Part shown: in pieces, positions 16,758 through 24,887 of the stretch
Layout of the letters: every line of letters starts with the position of its first letter
Numbering within the stretch: position 1 is the first letter of the stretch
DNA from: Edaphobacter modestus
Lineage (GTDB): Bacteria > Acidobacteriota > Terriglobia > Terriglobales > Acidobacteriaceae
Length of the DNA: 64,000 nt
Direction: 5' to 3'
Assembly: GCF_004217555.1 (NCBI RefSeq)
Contig: NZ_SHKW01000001.1
Coordinates: forward strand, 3,720,001 to 3,784,000
Program-made: the position numbers and the translations under genes
Notes under the pieces: generated by a model
What the model was told of the DNA's origin: nothing
Database searches by the model: none
The model's input: only the letters and a program-made list of their open reading frames with translations

Positions 16758-17912
16758 ATGATGATCGCTTCCGTATTCCACTTCCGCCATCCCTGGTTCG
16801 CTGCCATTTTTTATTTCTGTGCATTTATCGTTATAGCGAATCTCATCCACTATGTTCTGTTCCGCATTCTGAAGAAGAAAGAAGAACAACAGGTAGGGGC
16901 TGGTTGGGGGCTTAGACGCTATCTCAGCCAACCCGCGCGTGCCATTTTTTTTCTTACCTGCGCTGGAATTGCGCTTCCGCTACTTCCTCCGTTGCCGGAA
17001 AACCTGAACGCCATCATCCGCCAAGGGATTGCGATGGCCGTGGTTGCCTGTCTCGGTTGGTTTGCCGTCGGCTGCGTGTATGTTTTTCAGGAGATCATGC
17101 TCCGCCGGTACGACCTCAAGGCGGAGAACAATGTTCGCGCCCGTCGCATTCACACGCAGTTTCAACTCTTCCGCCGCATGCTTATTACATTCATCGTCGT
17201 TGTGACGATCGGCGCTTTGTTGTGGACCTTCAATGATCCGCGGATCTGGCACTATGGATCCGGGCTGCTTGCTTCGGCAGGCATTGCCTCGCTCATCCTT
17301 GCCACAGCGGCCAAATCGACCGCCTCCAATTTCCTTGCGGGACTTCAGATTGCCTTCACGGAGCCCATTCGCATCGACGATGTAGTGGTTATCCAGGGCG
17401 AGTGGGGCCGCATCGAAGAGATCAACTCCGCCTACGTTGTTGTGCGCATCTGGGACCTGCGCCGTCTTATTGTTCCGCTCACGTACTTCATCGAGAACTC
17501 GTTCCAGAATTGGACAAGGGAATCCTCTGACATTCTCGGCACCTCATTTCTCTACGTGGACTACTCCATCCCGGTCGAAGAGCTGCGCACTGAGTTGCGC
17601 CGCGTCGTGGAGGTCTCGCGCCTGTGGGACAAGAAGGTCTGTGGCCTGCAGGTGACGAACCTCTCGGAGCGGACGATGGAACTGCGCTGCCTGGTTAGCT
17701 CTCGCAACTCAAGCGAAAACTTTGACCTGCGCTGCCTCGTTCGGGAACAGATGATCGCCTATATTCAGCAGCACTATCCCGATGCTTTCCCGACGACGCG
17801 ATTCGCCGCTACTTCGGAGGTTCCACTCGAACTGCGGGGAACTTCGAGAGAAAATCCGCAATCAGCCTCGCCGGGCACGCTGGAGTCGGTTGGAGTTTCC
17901 GATCGGCATTAA
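16758..17912 (+). CDS. Mechanosensitive ion channel of the MscS family
   Basis: 384 residues if started at the ATG at 16758. The open frame extends 5' into the preceding gene, but that part has no signal or homology, and no start has a good ribosome site. Four membrane helices lie in the first ~190 residues. The pore helix and MscS beta domain follow (ASNFLAGLQIAFTEPIRIDD, then VVIQGEWGRIEEINSAYVVV, and LIVPLTYFIENSFQNWTR). It releases solutes on hypo-osmotic shock at the inner membrane. Confidence 0.88.
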   Translation: MMIASVFHFRHPWFAAIFYFCAFIVIANLIHYVLFRILKKKEEQQVGAGWGLRRYLSQPARAIFFLTCAGIALPLLPPLPENLNAIIRQGIAMAVVACLGWFAVGCVYVFQEIMLRRYDLKAENNVRARRIHTQFQLFRRMLITFIVVVTIGALLWTFNDPRIWHYGSGLLASAGIASLILATAAKSTASNFLAGLQIAFTEPIRIDDVVVIQGEWGRIEEINSAYVVVRIWDLRRLIVPLTYFIENSFQNWTRESSDILGTSFLYVDYSIPVEELRTELRRVVEVSRLWDKKVCGLQVTNLSERTMELRCLVSSRNSSENFDLRCLVREQMIAYIQQHYPDAFPTTRFAATSEVPLELRGTSRENPQSASPGTLESVGVSDRH

Positions 17913-17931
17913 CGCTCGCGTTGGTCGACCG

Positions 17932-18840
17932 TCAGTTAGTCACCGTGTACAACGGCGCGAACTCCGGCACGCCGGCCATTTGTCCGGCCATCCATCGCAG
18001 AACGTAAACCTCGACCGGATCGGTGAGCGCGTGGGTCAAACCGTTGGGAACAACCTCAAGAATCGCGTGCGCCAGGGGATCGCGATAGTAATCGATATCC
18101 ACTTCGAGCGTGACGCACTCGGTGCCCCCGATTACCTGGACGTCTCCCTCGTGGAATGTGAGTTGAACGTTTGCCTCTCCAAAACGCTCCTGCTTCCAGG
18201 AGTGAGTTGCTCCTGGGTGCAGAAGCCCTGGCGCAGGCTCTTCGCAGAATTGCCCCATGCTCGTCCCTATTCTCACCTGGTCAATGAGCTGGCGGTCACA
18301 CCATGAGAAGAAACGATCCTGCGCCGGTTTGAAGTCCTGGTCCCAGCGAAGTTGCTTGATGTAGCTCAGAGGTGTTCCCTGAGAGAGTGGTATCTCTTCC
18401 ATCGCCGCGGCCAGATTCAGGAAGCACGCAAGCGATCTTTCTGAAGTATCCAGCAGAGTTTCGTAGCGAGCTTTTCCGGCTGCGTTCTCGACATCACTCG
18501 CTAGGAACGGATACTTCGACCTTACGGTTTCCCATCGCGCGTTCACAAAACTAAAACCCGGGGTGGTGGAGACCAACATGACGTCGAGGGTCCTCACGTA
18601 GGCGTTAGAGAGCTTTACAGGAAAAATGCCAGCTTGTTTGTAGCCATCCGTTGAGACGAGCACGCTGTAGTTGTCGCCGAGATTATCGAAGAAGGGGAGA
18701 CTGAACGTGATGTCATTCGATGCATACTCTGCCCAGATATGCTGTTTCTGGTTTCCATCCACAATGCGCACTAGAAACTTCTTTGGCGCGGAGAATAACT
18801 GACGGCTGCCATCAAAGATGCGGAGGCGAAGCTGGCTCAT
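17932..18840 (-). CDS. Hypothetical protein with N-terminal beta-sandwich
   Basis: 302 residues, soluble, no signal peptide; CAAGAG precedes the ATG. Residues 1-90 look like a small beta-sandwich (LRIFDGSRQLFSAPKKFLVR, then YSVLVSTDGYKQAGIFPVKL), as in carboxypeptidase-regulatory folds. The rest is mixed and rich in aromatic residues, with CVTLEVDIDYYRDPLAHAIL near the end. I do not recognise the family. The gene converges on the MscS channel gene and has a divergent mutarotase gene upstream. Confidence 0.65.
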   Translation of the reverse strand: MSQLRLRIFDGSRQLFSAPKKFLVRIVDGNQKQHIWAEYASNDITFSLPFFDNLGDNYSVLVSTDGYKQAGIFPVKLSNAYVRTLDVMLVSTTPGFSFVNARWETVRSKYPFLASDVENAAGKARYETLLDTSERSLACFLNLAAAMEEIPLSQGTPLSYIKQLRWDQDFKPAQDRFFSWCDRQLIDQVRIGTSMGQFCEEPAPGLLHPGATHSWKQERFGEANVQLTFHEGDVQVIGGTECVTLEVDIDYYRDPLAHAILEVVPNGLTHALTDPVEVYVLRWMAGQMAGVPEFAPLYTVTN

Positions 18841-18990
18841 CTCTTGAATACCTCAAGCTGATAATTTCCCGGGGAGACGGCAGTATCGCACTAAATCTCA
18901 CAAAGCAGACTGTAATATGCACCAAAGCCCTTGACCGGTTTTCACACGGAGCGCATTTGTGGCTCGGCAAAGGCTACACTTGATACCGAT

Positions 18991-19908
18991 ATGGACCTTC
19001 AGCAGCTTAACGATCACTTCGGAATTCCCAATGTCCTCAGCTTCGATGAGCATGCGGGACTGATGCGCGCTGTAATTACTTCTCCAGCGGCTAGCGCAAC
19101 CATTTACCTGCAGGGAGCGCACCTCGCCCACTGGCAGCCGACTGGTGAGCGTCCGGTTCTCTTCATGAGCCGGAAGAGCGATTTTCTTCCCGGGAAGCCT
19201 ATCCGCGGCGGAGTTCCGATCGCATTTCCCTGGTTTGCGACGGATTCGAAGGAGGATCGTTTCCAAGGCAAGCCGGGACCCTCTCATGGCTTTGCTCGTA
19301 TTCAGGACTGGACCCTGAGCTTCGCTGCGCTTTCGGGCGATGATCTCCACCTCACCTTCACGCTCGGACCGACCGAGCTAAGCCGCGAGATGGGGTTCGA
19401 TCGCTTCCGGCTCGCCTTTGAGCTGGTGATCGGGCCAAGCCTTACGATGCGCCTCGCGGTCGCGAACGACTCGGAGACCCCACTGCAGTTTGAAGAAGCG
19501 CTGCACACGTACTTCGCGGTCGGTGATGTTCATGAAGTCTCCATCACGGGTCTCGAGCCGACGGGGTACGTGGACAAGACGGATAACTTCCGGTTCAAAC
19601 CTGCTGCGAATGTTCCGCTCAGGTTGACCGGCTTTACCGATCGCGTGTATCCCAACACCACGGCGACCTGCGCTATCCATGATGAGCACTTCAAACGCAC
19701 GATCACGGTGGAGAAGCAGAACTCCAACACCACGGTTGTCTTCAATCCGTGGAGAGAGCTACCCGATATGGGACCCGACGAGTGGCATGAGATGGTTTGT
19801 GTTGAGACGGTCAATGCAGGCTCTGGCATCGTAACACTTGCGCCCAAGGCGACTCACGTGATGCAGGCCCACGTTTCGTTGTCGAAGCCGCAGGAGAAAC
19901 GAGGCTGA
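18991..19908 (+). CDS. D-hexose-6-phosphate mutarotase (aldose 1-epimerase-like)
   Basis: 305 residues from the ATG at 18991. The galactose-mutarotase beta-sandwich is recognisable by GGVPIAFPWFATDSKEDR and GPSHGFARIQDW, with the catalytic histidine in SHGFAR, and by the glutamate in the segment FEEALHTYFAVGDV. This is the YeaD branch, which equilibrates alpha and beta hexose 6-phosphates. Its stop lies two bases before the maf start, so the two genes are coupled. Confidence 0.9.
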   Translation: MDLQQLNDHFGIPNVLSFDEHAGLMRAVITSPAASATIYLQGAHLAHWQPTGERPVLFMSRKSDFLPGKPIRGGVPIAFPWFATDSKEDRFQGKPGPSHGFARIQDWTLSFAALSGDDLHLTFTLGPTELSREMGFDRFRLAFELVIGPSLTMRLAVANDSETPLQFEEALHTYFAVGDVHEVSITGLEPTGYVDKTDNFRFKPAANVPLRLTGFTDRVYPNTTATCAIHDEHFKRTITVEKQNSNTTVVFNPWRELPDMGPDEWHEMVCVETVNAGSGIVTLAPKATHVMQAHVSLSKPQEKRG

Positions 19909-19910
19909 CT

Positions 19911-20525
19911 ATGCTGATCCTCGCGTCGTCGTCACCTCGTCGCAGCCAGTTACTGCAGCTCGCCGGTCTTGACTTCACGGTGGAGGCTGCAGATATTGAC
20001 GAGCGAACGCAACCAGGCGAGACGCCGGCTACCTATGTACAGCGACTCGCGCTTGAGAAGGCGCAGGCTATCTGGGATCTTCGTCGACAGGACATCAGCG
20101 AGGATCTTATTGTGCTGGGTGCGGACACGACTGTAGTTTGCGACGGGACGATTCTTGGAAAACCTGCTAACGTGGCAGACGCCCGCCGCATGCTGGAGAT
20201 GCTCGCCGGACGCACCCATCAGGTTCTTACTGGAATTGCCGCGGTCTCGATCCGTGGACTCTTCAGCAACGTGGAGATCACGCAGGTCTTCTTCGATCTC
20301 ATCGACGAAGAAGAGATGGTTCACTATCTCGCCAGCGGCGAAGCCATGGATAAGGCCGGCGCCTATGGAATTCAGGGCTATGCGGCCCGCTGGATTCCTC
20401 GGATTGAAGGATGCTTTTTCAATGTCATGGGACTCCCCATCTCGCGCACGTTGGAGTTGCTGGCCAAAGCACGGGAAGGGCGGAGCGAGGCCCGTCCTCC
20501 TGAGTCGAGGCTCGCTGCGCTTTAG
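19911..20525 (+). CDS. maf: Maf family nucleotide pyrophosphatase
   Basis: 204 residues. The N-terminal SSSPRR motif (6-11), then DERTQPGETPATYVQRLALEKA, GADTTV and the segment MDKAGAYGIQG are all Maf signatures. Maf proteins hydrolyse non-canonical or certain canonical nucleoside triphosphates (dTTP/UTP type) to monophosphates and influence division arrest. It is translated just behind the mutarotase gene and converges on a hydrolase gene. Confidence 0.93.
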   Translation: MLILASSSPRRSQLLQLAGLDFTVEAADIDERTQPGETPATYVQRLALEKAQAIWDLRRQDISEDLIVLGADTTVVCDGTILGKPANVADARRMLEMLAGRTHQVLTGIAAVSIRGLFSNVEITQVFFDLIDEEEMVHYLASGEAMDKAGAYGIQGYAARWIPRIEGCFFNVMGLPISRTLELLAKAREGRSEARPPESRLAAL

Positions 20526-20531
20526 AGAGGG

Positions 20532-21743
20532 TTAGGGAGTCAATTGACTCTGAAGCGGCCTGCTCATCTCGGTCGCATCCGCTGCGAGCCTGCGGAAGGC
20601 GCTGTAAATGAACGATCCCAGGTACCAGCCGTCCATGTACTTGTAGGGGGTCTCTCCTGTCGTATAGTGCCCGCAGGGCAGCACCTTCGAGACGTAGTCA
20701 ACTCCGAGCCGGTCAAAGTTCCTGAGCACATCCAGCGAGAACTCCTCGAGGAAGGTCAGGTCGTAGGTCGCATGCACGACCAACACCTGCTTTGGCGTTG
20801 CAGCGAACCGCTCCATATACGACATCGGGCTGACTGAGGTGAAGATGCGACGCACATCGTTCTGCGTAAGTCCTTCCCGTTCGAAGGACGCGCGGATGTG
20901 CCGCGTGCTTTGCCCTGTCCATACCACGTCCCCAAACCACGTGGAGGCGTGATTGAAGGCACAGACACGCAGGCGTGGATCATGGGCCGCGGCGATAAAG
21001 GCATAGCAGCTCCCGAGGCTCGTTCCCAGTACCCCGAACTGCTCGTAACCCTGCTGCTCGAGCCAATCGACGCAACTGCGGATATCTACTACGGCCTGCC
21101 GGCATGCCGCGACGGTGCGGCCGATGTTAGAGCTGACGGCATAGTCTGAGCGCTCAAGCTCCGCCGGCCGCCGAATGTCGTGATAAGGCTTGGACAACCG
21201 CAGCGCCGAGATTCCAAAGCGATTGAAGAGCGTGCACAATGCGTTGTGGCTGAAGGCGTCTGCGTTCCATTGCGGCATGACGATCATGGCCTGCTTCGGC
21301 TTGCCCGCCTGCTTTTCGGGCGACGCCGGATACCAGCGCGCATTGACGGTGTCGTTTTCCGGATAACGCGTCCCCACCGGCGAAGTAAACCTCAGGAACT
21401 CTACGGTGGAAAGCTCTCCCGAATGGGCCTGTCGCCTGAGCTCCGCATCCTGCTCGAGGGTCTCGGGACGCACGTTGGTGGGAAAGAGCTGCGGATGCCT
21501 GTGTTCCAGCCGGAAGTCGATCGGCGACTCATAGCCGAAGAAGGTGTCCGCCTGCTCGACGATCTTTTCGTTGAGCCAGACCATGCGGTCGAACTCGGAA
21601 GCTCCACGGAGACCTCCGGCGTCGATGGAATCGCTGAGCCAGTCCTCCCCCCATTCCAACGGTCGGACGATGCGATTGGTGTCGCGGGTAGTCAGCGCCG
21701 TCTCCCAGGCGTACATCCACTTCGTGTAAAGCTTTCCGAGCAT
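20532..21743 (-). CDS. Alpha/beta hydrolase (ABHD18-like)
   Basis: 403 residues, cytoplasmic. The nucleophile elbow is GTSLGS around residue 245. The acid and histidine are likely in VVHATYDLTFLEEF and LPCGHYTTGETP. The long N-terminal cap (about 110 residues) ahead of the fold, and phrases such as LSKPYHDIRRP, resemble the ABHD18/DUF2048 type. Substrate unknown. AGGAGG lies immediately before the first ATG, which is close; the next Met is at codon 10. The last codons overlap a perfect 14-base palindrome (20537-20550). Confidence 0.75.
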   Translation of the reverse strand: MLGKLYTKWMYAWETALTTRDTNRIVRPLEWGEDWLSDSIDAGGLRGASEFDRMVWLNEKIVEQADTFFGYESPIDFRLEHRHPQLFPTNVRPETLEQDAELRRQAHSGELSTVEFLRFTSPVGTRYPENDTVNARWYPASPEKQAGKPKQAMIVMPQWNADAFSHNALCTLFNRFGISALRLSKPYHDIRRPAELERSDYAVSSNIGRTVAACRQAVVDIRSCVDWLEQQGYEQFGVLGTSLGSCYAFIAAAHDPRLRVCAFNHASTWFGDVVWTGQSTRHIRASFEREGLTQNDVRRIFTSVSPMSYMERFAATPKQVLVVHATYDLTFLEEFSLDVLRNFDRLGVDYVSKVLPCGHYTTGETPYKYMDGWYLGSFIYSAFRRLAADATEMSRPLQSQLTP

Positions 21744-21785
21744 CCTCCTAGTTTACCAACCTGCCCAGAATCGGGCCTGATGGGA

Positions 21786-22505
21786 TTACACGTCCGCGAT
21801 GACTGTGCACACTCGTCCCACGATGTAGTCTCCCGGAGATTCATTGGCAACCAACGGAAGCAGCTGCACCGGAAAGTCGCGGACGTAGGGCTTCAGAATG
21901 AGGTGGCGCTCGTCGAAGTTGACATGGCGAAGCAGGAGCATAGGGCCTAACCGGACCGCATAGATACTGGCTTGATTTGCTCTGTAGGGCGCGAGCGAGT
22001 TGTAGTGCCGGTCCAGCACAGCAACAGACCCCGTAGGAAGCAGCGGTGCCATTGCGGTGGCCTGCTGAGCATCTGTGCGTATCGCCAGAAAACGCTGCCA
22101 GTGAGTTCGACGCGCCGATGGCCGCGCGCGGTTTTCATAAAGCCGCGAAGTAGCAATTGGAATCGTCTCGATGGTAGCCGATGCGGCGATCGAGATATCG
22201 TCCATTGCAGAGGAAGGTGAGACGATCGGGACCAGTTCCACAGGTTCGGTCTCTGGGCCACAGGAAGGCTCCGCGGCGCCCGCGGCTAAATCGACCGGAA
22301 GGATCTCCTCGATACGCAGGTCCTGCGCGGCCAGCACGCGATCGAGACCCTCGAGTGAGAGCGCCCGTTTGCGATTGAGGAAATTTGAGATGTGGGCTTG
22401 CTGAAATCCCGTTTGCTGGGCTAAGCGGCTGCCAGTCAAGATTCCGCGCTCGATCCGGCGAAGAAGTTCCAGGCGAACCAACTCATGAAGATCTTGGAAA
22501 TTCAT
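21786..22505 (-). CDS. Phage-type repressor: XRE helix-turn-helix with degenerate S24 domain
   Basis: 239 residues from the ATG at 22505 (GAGAG upstream). Residues about 12-62 form an XRE-type helix-turn-helix (GSRLAQQTGFQQAHISNFLN). After a Pro/Ser/Ala-rich linker, residues 138-239 align with the LexA/CI-like S24 fold. Where active S24 proteins have Ser in GDSMxP, this one reads TAMAP with Ala at 151, and the general-base lysine position appears to be Arg193. The protein would bind DNA but could not cleave itself. It faces the phage gene cluster across the switch region and probably represses it. Confidence 0.78.
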   Translation of the reverse strand: MNFQDLHELVRLELLRRIERGILTGSRLAQQTGFQQAHISNFLNRKRALSLEGLDRVLAAQDLRIEEILPVDLAAGAAEPSCGPETEPVELVPIVSPSSAMDDISIAASATIETIPIATSRLYENRARPSARRTHWQRFLAIRTDAQQATAMAPLLPTGSVAVLDRHYNSLAPYRANQASIYAVRLGPMLLLRHVNFDERHLILKPYVRDFPVQLLPLVANESPGDYIVGRVCTVIADV

Positions 22506-22550
22506 ATCTCTCAAGTTTGCGACGAAGGTCGATATCTTTCTGCAAGACGA

Positions 22551-22579
22551 AGATTAGGCGAAACTTTATCTTTATGCAA
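22551..22579 (-). promoter_or_regulatory. Leftward promoter for the repressor
   Basis: On the minus strand TTGCAT (22579-22574), 17 bases, then TAATCT (22556-22551). The -10 lies 46 bases before the repressor ATG. Confidence 0.6.
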
Positions 22580-22585
22580 TAACAA

Positions 22586-22595
22586 TTACATGTAA
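22586..22595. promoter_or_regulatory. Candidate operator palindrome 1
   Basis: TTACATGTAA is a perfect 10-base palindrome just upstream of the leftward -35 hexamer. Confidence 0.4.
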
Positions 22596-22603
22596 CTATT
22601 TGA

Positions 22604-22616
22604 AAACTGACAGTTT
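22604..22616. promoter_or_regulatory. Candidate operator palindrome 2
   Basis: AAACTG-A-CAGTTT, a perfect 6+6 inverted repeat with one central base, between the divergent promoters. Its form fits a helix-turn-helix dimer site. Confidence 0.45.
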
Positions 22617-22648
22617 CTAGAATGAAGCGGCAGAGGTAAAAAATGCCA

Positions 22649-22677
22649 TTGACATCATTTTTGTCTAAAGCTATAAC
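22649..22677 (+). promoter_or_regulatory. Rightward promoter of the phage-derived cluster
   Basis: TTGACA (22649-22654), 17 bases, TATAAC (22672-22677): a near-consensus housekeeping promoter, 282 bases before the first cluster gene. Confidence 0.75.
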
Positions 22678-22959
22678 CTTGAGACTTTCCCTCCTCGAAT
22701 TCGGAGAGATGGATGGCGACCCGGCTCTGCCGGCGTAGCCGTCTTGTCCATCGCTGATGCCTTGGAGGGAAATGGCGTTGAATTTATCCCAAAAGGTCAC
22801 TTGCTGCACGAGATAACACAAAAGAAAGATTGCTCAAGCCCGTGATGAACCCCTGAGGATCCTCGAGGCGCCAGCATTCACAGCAGCCTGCGCGAGCCCT
22901 TTCGACCGCTGAAAAACAAAGGCCCGCCAGGGGAGACTTACGCTTTGAAAGGGACTTAC

Positions 22960-23175
22960 ATGAAGTACTTGCGATTGGATCTGAAAGTATGTGAAGGCTG
23001 CGGAGCTCTCTGGCTTCGCGGAGGAAACGCGGATGGCATCTACTGTCGACAGTGCGCCGCCCGTCTGGCAGAATTTCCGGCACCTCGCGGAAAGCATGCC
23101 GGTGGCCGTAAAAGGCGTCCTGAACGCGGTCCTCGCTGCAATGGAGCAGTCGAAGCGTCTGGAGGTGCCCGATGA
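22960..23175 (+). CDS. Small zinc-ribbon protein at the head of the phage cluster
   Basis: 71 residues from the ATG after GAAAGGGA; an in-frame TTG 15 bases upstream is less likely. The N-terminal half holds two CxxC pairs, CEGCGALW and YCRQC, about 20 residues apart, a typical zinc ribbon. The rest is basic (GKHAGGRKRRPERG). Its stop overlaps the start of the sigma-like gene (ATGA). A nucleic-acid or RNA-polymerase contact is plausible; the family's function is unknown to me. Confidence 0.75.
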   Translation: MKYLRLDLKVCEGCGALWLRGGNADGIYCRQCAARLAEFPAPRGKHAGGRKRRPERGPRCNGAVEASGGAR

Positions 23176-23660
23176 ATGCAGCCGTCGTTATTCTGCCGGT
23201 GGTATGGGCAACAGCCGAGGAGACGTCTGCTCCCGTAGCGAAGAAAACTGAAGTGAGGGTCGCGCCAGAGCTGGCGTTCTATCGGAAGTACACGGAGGGC
23301 CTGTTACGGCGCTATGTGAAGCTTTCGATGGAAGCGGGACGCGCTCCCTCTCTTCTGGGCCGCGAGATGTTTCGAGGAAAGGTCACGCAATATCGCGTGC
23401 GGTGCTTCGACGATGTCGTCATCTTCGTTCACGATGTCGACCGCTGTCTGAAGCTACTGAACCAGGATCAGAATTTTCTGATCACGCGGATCGCAATGCA
23501 GGAGTATACGCAGGGCGAGACGGCGGGAATGCTGAACCTGCCTGTCCGGACCCTGCTCCGTCGCTATGAGCGTGCGCTGGACGTGCTGACGAGACTCTTT
23601 CTGGAACGAAGACTTCTGGAGCCTCTCGTAGCCTGTCAAGATGTGGAAATCCGTTTGTAG
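23172..23660 (+). CDS. Sigma-70 region-4-like regulator (phage late regulator candidate)
   Basis: 162 residues, start overlapping the previous stop. The C-terminal part (about 105-150) is a sigma region-4-like helix-turn-helix: RIAMQEYTQGETAGMLNLPV then RTLLRRYERALDVLTRLFLE. There is no region 2, so it cannot replace a full sigma factor. ArpU/RinA-type phage late regulators have similar size and position ahead of the structural genes. With the zinc-ribbon protein it probably forms the activator module for the downstream cluster. Confidence 0.7.
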   Translation: MNAAVVILPVVWATAEETSAPVAKKTEVRVAPELAFYRKYTEGLLRRYVKLSMEAGRAPSLLGREMFRGKVTQYRVRCFDDVVIFVHDVDRCLKLLNQDQNFLITRIAMQEYTQGETAGMLNLPVRTLLRRYERALDVLTRLFLERRLLEPLVACQDVEIRL

Positions 23661-23758
23661 CCTATATCGTATTGAATTGCTTGTAGTTATCGCTGTCTTG
23701 AAAGTTGCCGATTAGTTTCGTGCAACTTGCTATTCTGGAAAGGTAATCGAGACATGAG

Positions 23759-23792
23759 ACGGGAGAGACCCTGATGGGTGCTCTCCCGTTTT
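23759..23792 (+). terminator. Hairpin with T-tract before the protease gene
   Basis: ACGGGAGAG pairs with CTCTCCCGT, with an inner ACCC/GGGT stem, followed by TTTT. It ends the regulatory unit about 40 bases before the next start. Confidence 0.7.
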
Positions 23793-23830
23793 GCATTGAG
23801 GGGAAAGTATTGCAGGCGAAGGGAGACGGA

Positions 23831-24433
23831 ATGGAAGAGCGCATGACAAAGGCGGCCCGGGGGCACCGGCGAACAACAAGCGCAACCCGCGGCGCGGCAT
23901 CGATAGAGCTGCGGGCGATGGCGGTGGAGTTTCCTGTGGTCCATGGACATCCGAACCGCTTGCCGTTTGAAGGGGTCCTGACGCTGGTCGATATCGCCAG
24001 CGATAAAGCCCCCAACGGTGCGCGCGGGCATAGGGTCATCCTGACGCGGAGTGCAGCGGAGGCTGCGCTTCCCAGTCTTCTCGGTATGGCGGTGGACTAC
24101 AAGGCGGGATGGGATGGTCATGATGCCCGTCAGAAGTGCGGCATCATCACCTCGGCTGAGGTCGACGGCAGTCGCCTTCGAGTCGCGGGATACCTTTTCG
24201 CGCGCGATTTTCCGGAGATGGAAGAAAAGATTCACGCGTCAGGGCCGATGGGCATGAGCTACGAGCTGGCGGACGCGCATGTTGCCGATATGCGCGCTTC
24301 GGTTTGGACGCTGACGCGCGCGACCTTCACGGGGGCAGCGATTCTGCTGAGGGACAAAGCTGCGTATCGCAGCACGAGCTTCCGCGTACAGCGGCTCGCG
24401 GCGCAGTCCCGTCAGGTATCCGCTGTCAGGTAG
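23831..24433 (+). CDS. Prohead (capsid maturation) protease candidate
   Basis: 200 residues from the ATG preceded by AAGGGAGA; an earlier in-frame ATG lies inside the terminator stem and is rejected. A beta-rich core includes FPVVHGHPNRLPFEGVLTLV near residue 36, DYKAGWDGHDARQKCGIITS, and SGPMGMSYELADAHV, the latter like the Ser-containing motif of HK97-type prohead proteases. Its place two genes before the major capsid gene supports this. Catalytic residues cannot be assigned with certainty. Confidence 0.55.
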   Translation: MEERMTKAARGHRRTTSATRGAASIELRAMAVEFPVVHGHPNRLPFEGVLTLVDIASDKAPNGARGHRVILTRSAAEAALPSLLGMAVDYKAGWDGHDARQKCGIITSAEVDGSRLRVAGYLFARDFPEMEEKIHASGPMGMSYELADAHVADMRASVWTLTRATFTGAAILLRDKAAYRSTSFRVQRLAAQSRQVSAVR

Positions 24434-24470
24434 AGGGAGGCGCAAGAGGAGTTTTACCAAAGGAGGAACG

Positions 24471-24854
24471 ATGAGCTTTATCGGTGTGCTCGAAGCAGTC
24501 GGAAAAGGTTTCGAAAAAGGACTGAAGTGGGCACTGAATTATGCCATTCCGGTAGAGAAATTGCTGGTGTTGCTTTTTCCGGCAGCATCACCTGTCGCGG
24601 CTGAGATTGTGGATGCCACGACTTTGATCCAGAACGCCGTTCTGCTGGTGGAGCAGAAATATGCGGCCAGCGGTGCTCAGAGTGGAACAGGTGCCGAAAA
24701 GCTGAGTGAGGTGCTGCTTCTTACCGAGCAGGCAGTGACTGCGTTGCTGGCGAAGGCAGGAATCAATGCGGACTCGGGCTTCATCGCGTCCATTATCTCG
24801 GCGGTAGTCGCCATTCTCAATGTGCAGCAGGCACAGGCACCGGCGACGGTTTAG
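24471..24854 (+). CDS. Small helical protein, related to the last gene of the cluster
   Basis: 127 residues, with a strong AAAGGAGG site before the ATG. An N-terminal amphipathic part (FEKGLKWALNYAIPVEKLLV) leads to a hydrophobic stretch and a C-terminal pattern GTGAEKLSEVLLLTEQAV, then FIASIISAVVAILN. The 85-residue product at 38850-39107 shares the same layout (GGGEQKKKA, then FTAGLGAIIDGVVECLN). A membrane-associated or virion-internal role is possible; no known family is recognised. Confidence 0.65.
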   Translation: MSFIGVLEAVGKGFEKGLKWALNYAIPVEKLLVLLFPAASPVAAEIVDATTLIQNAVLLVEQKYAASGAQSGTGAEKLSEVLLLTEQAVTALLAKAGINADSGFIASIISAVVAILNVQQAQAPATV

Positions 24855-24887
24855 TGGCAGATCGAAATGATGAAAGCGAGGAGAACG

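Larger units (their letters stand above)
22515..22959. other. Switch region of the phage-derived cluster
   Basis: About 445 bases with no gene. The left part (22520-22680) is clearly more AT-rich than its surroundings and holds divergent promoters and two palindromes, listed separately. From 22680 to 22959 I see no further gene; it may be an untranslated leader. Confidence 0.6.

Noticed and set aside
22515..22959. A short gene in the phage switch region
   Set aside because: No frame with a start, ribosome site and coding-like composition is present; the region is AT-rich and promoter-like.
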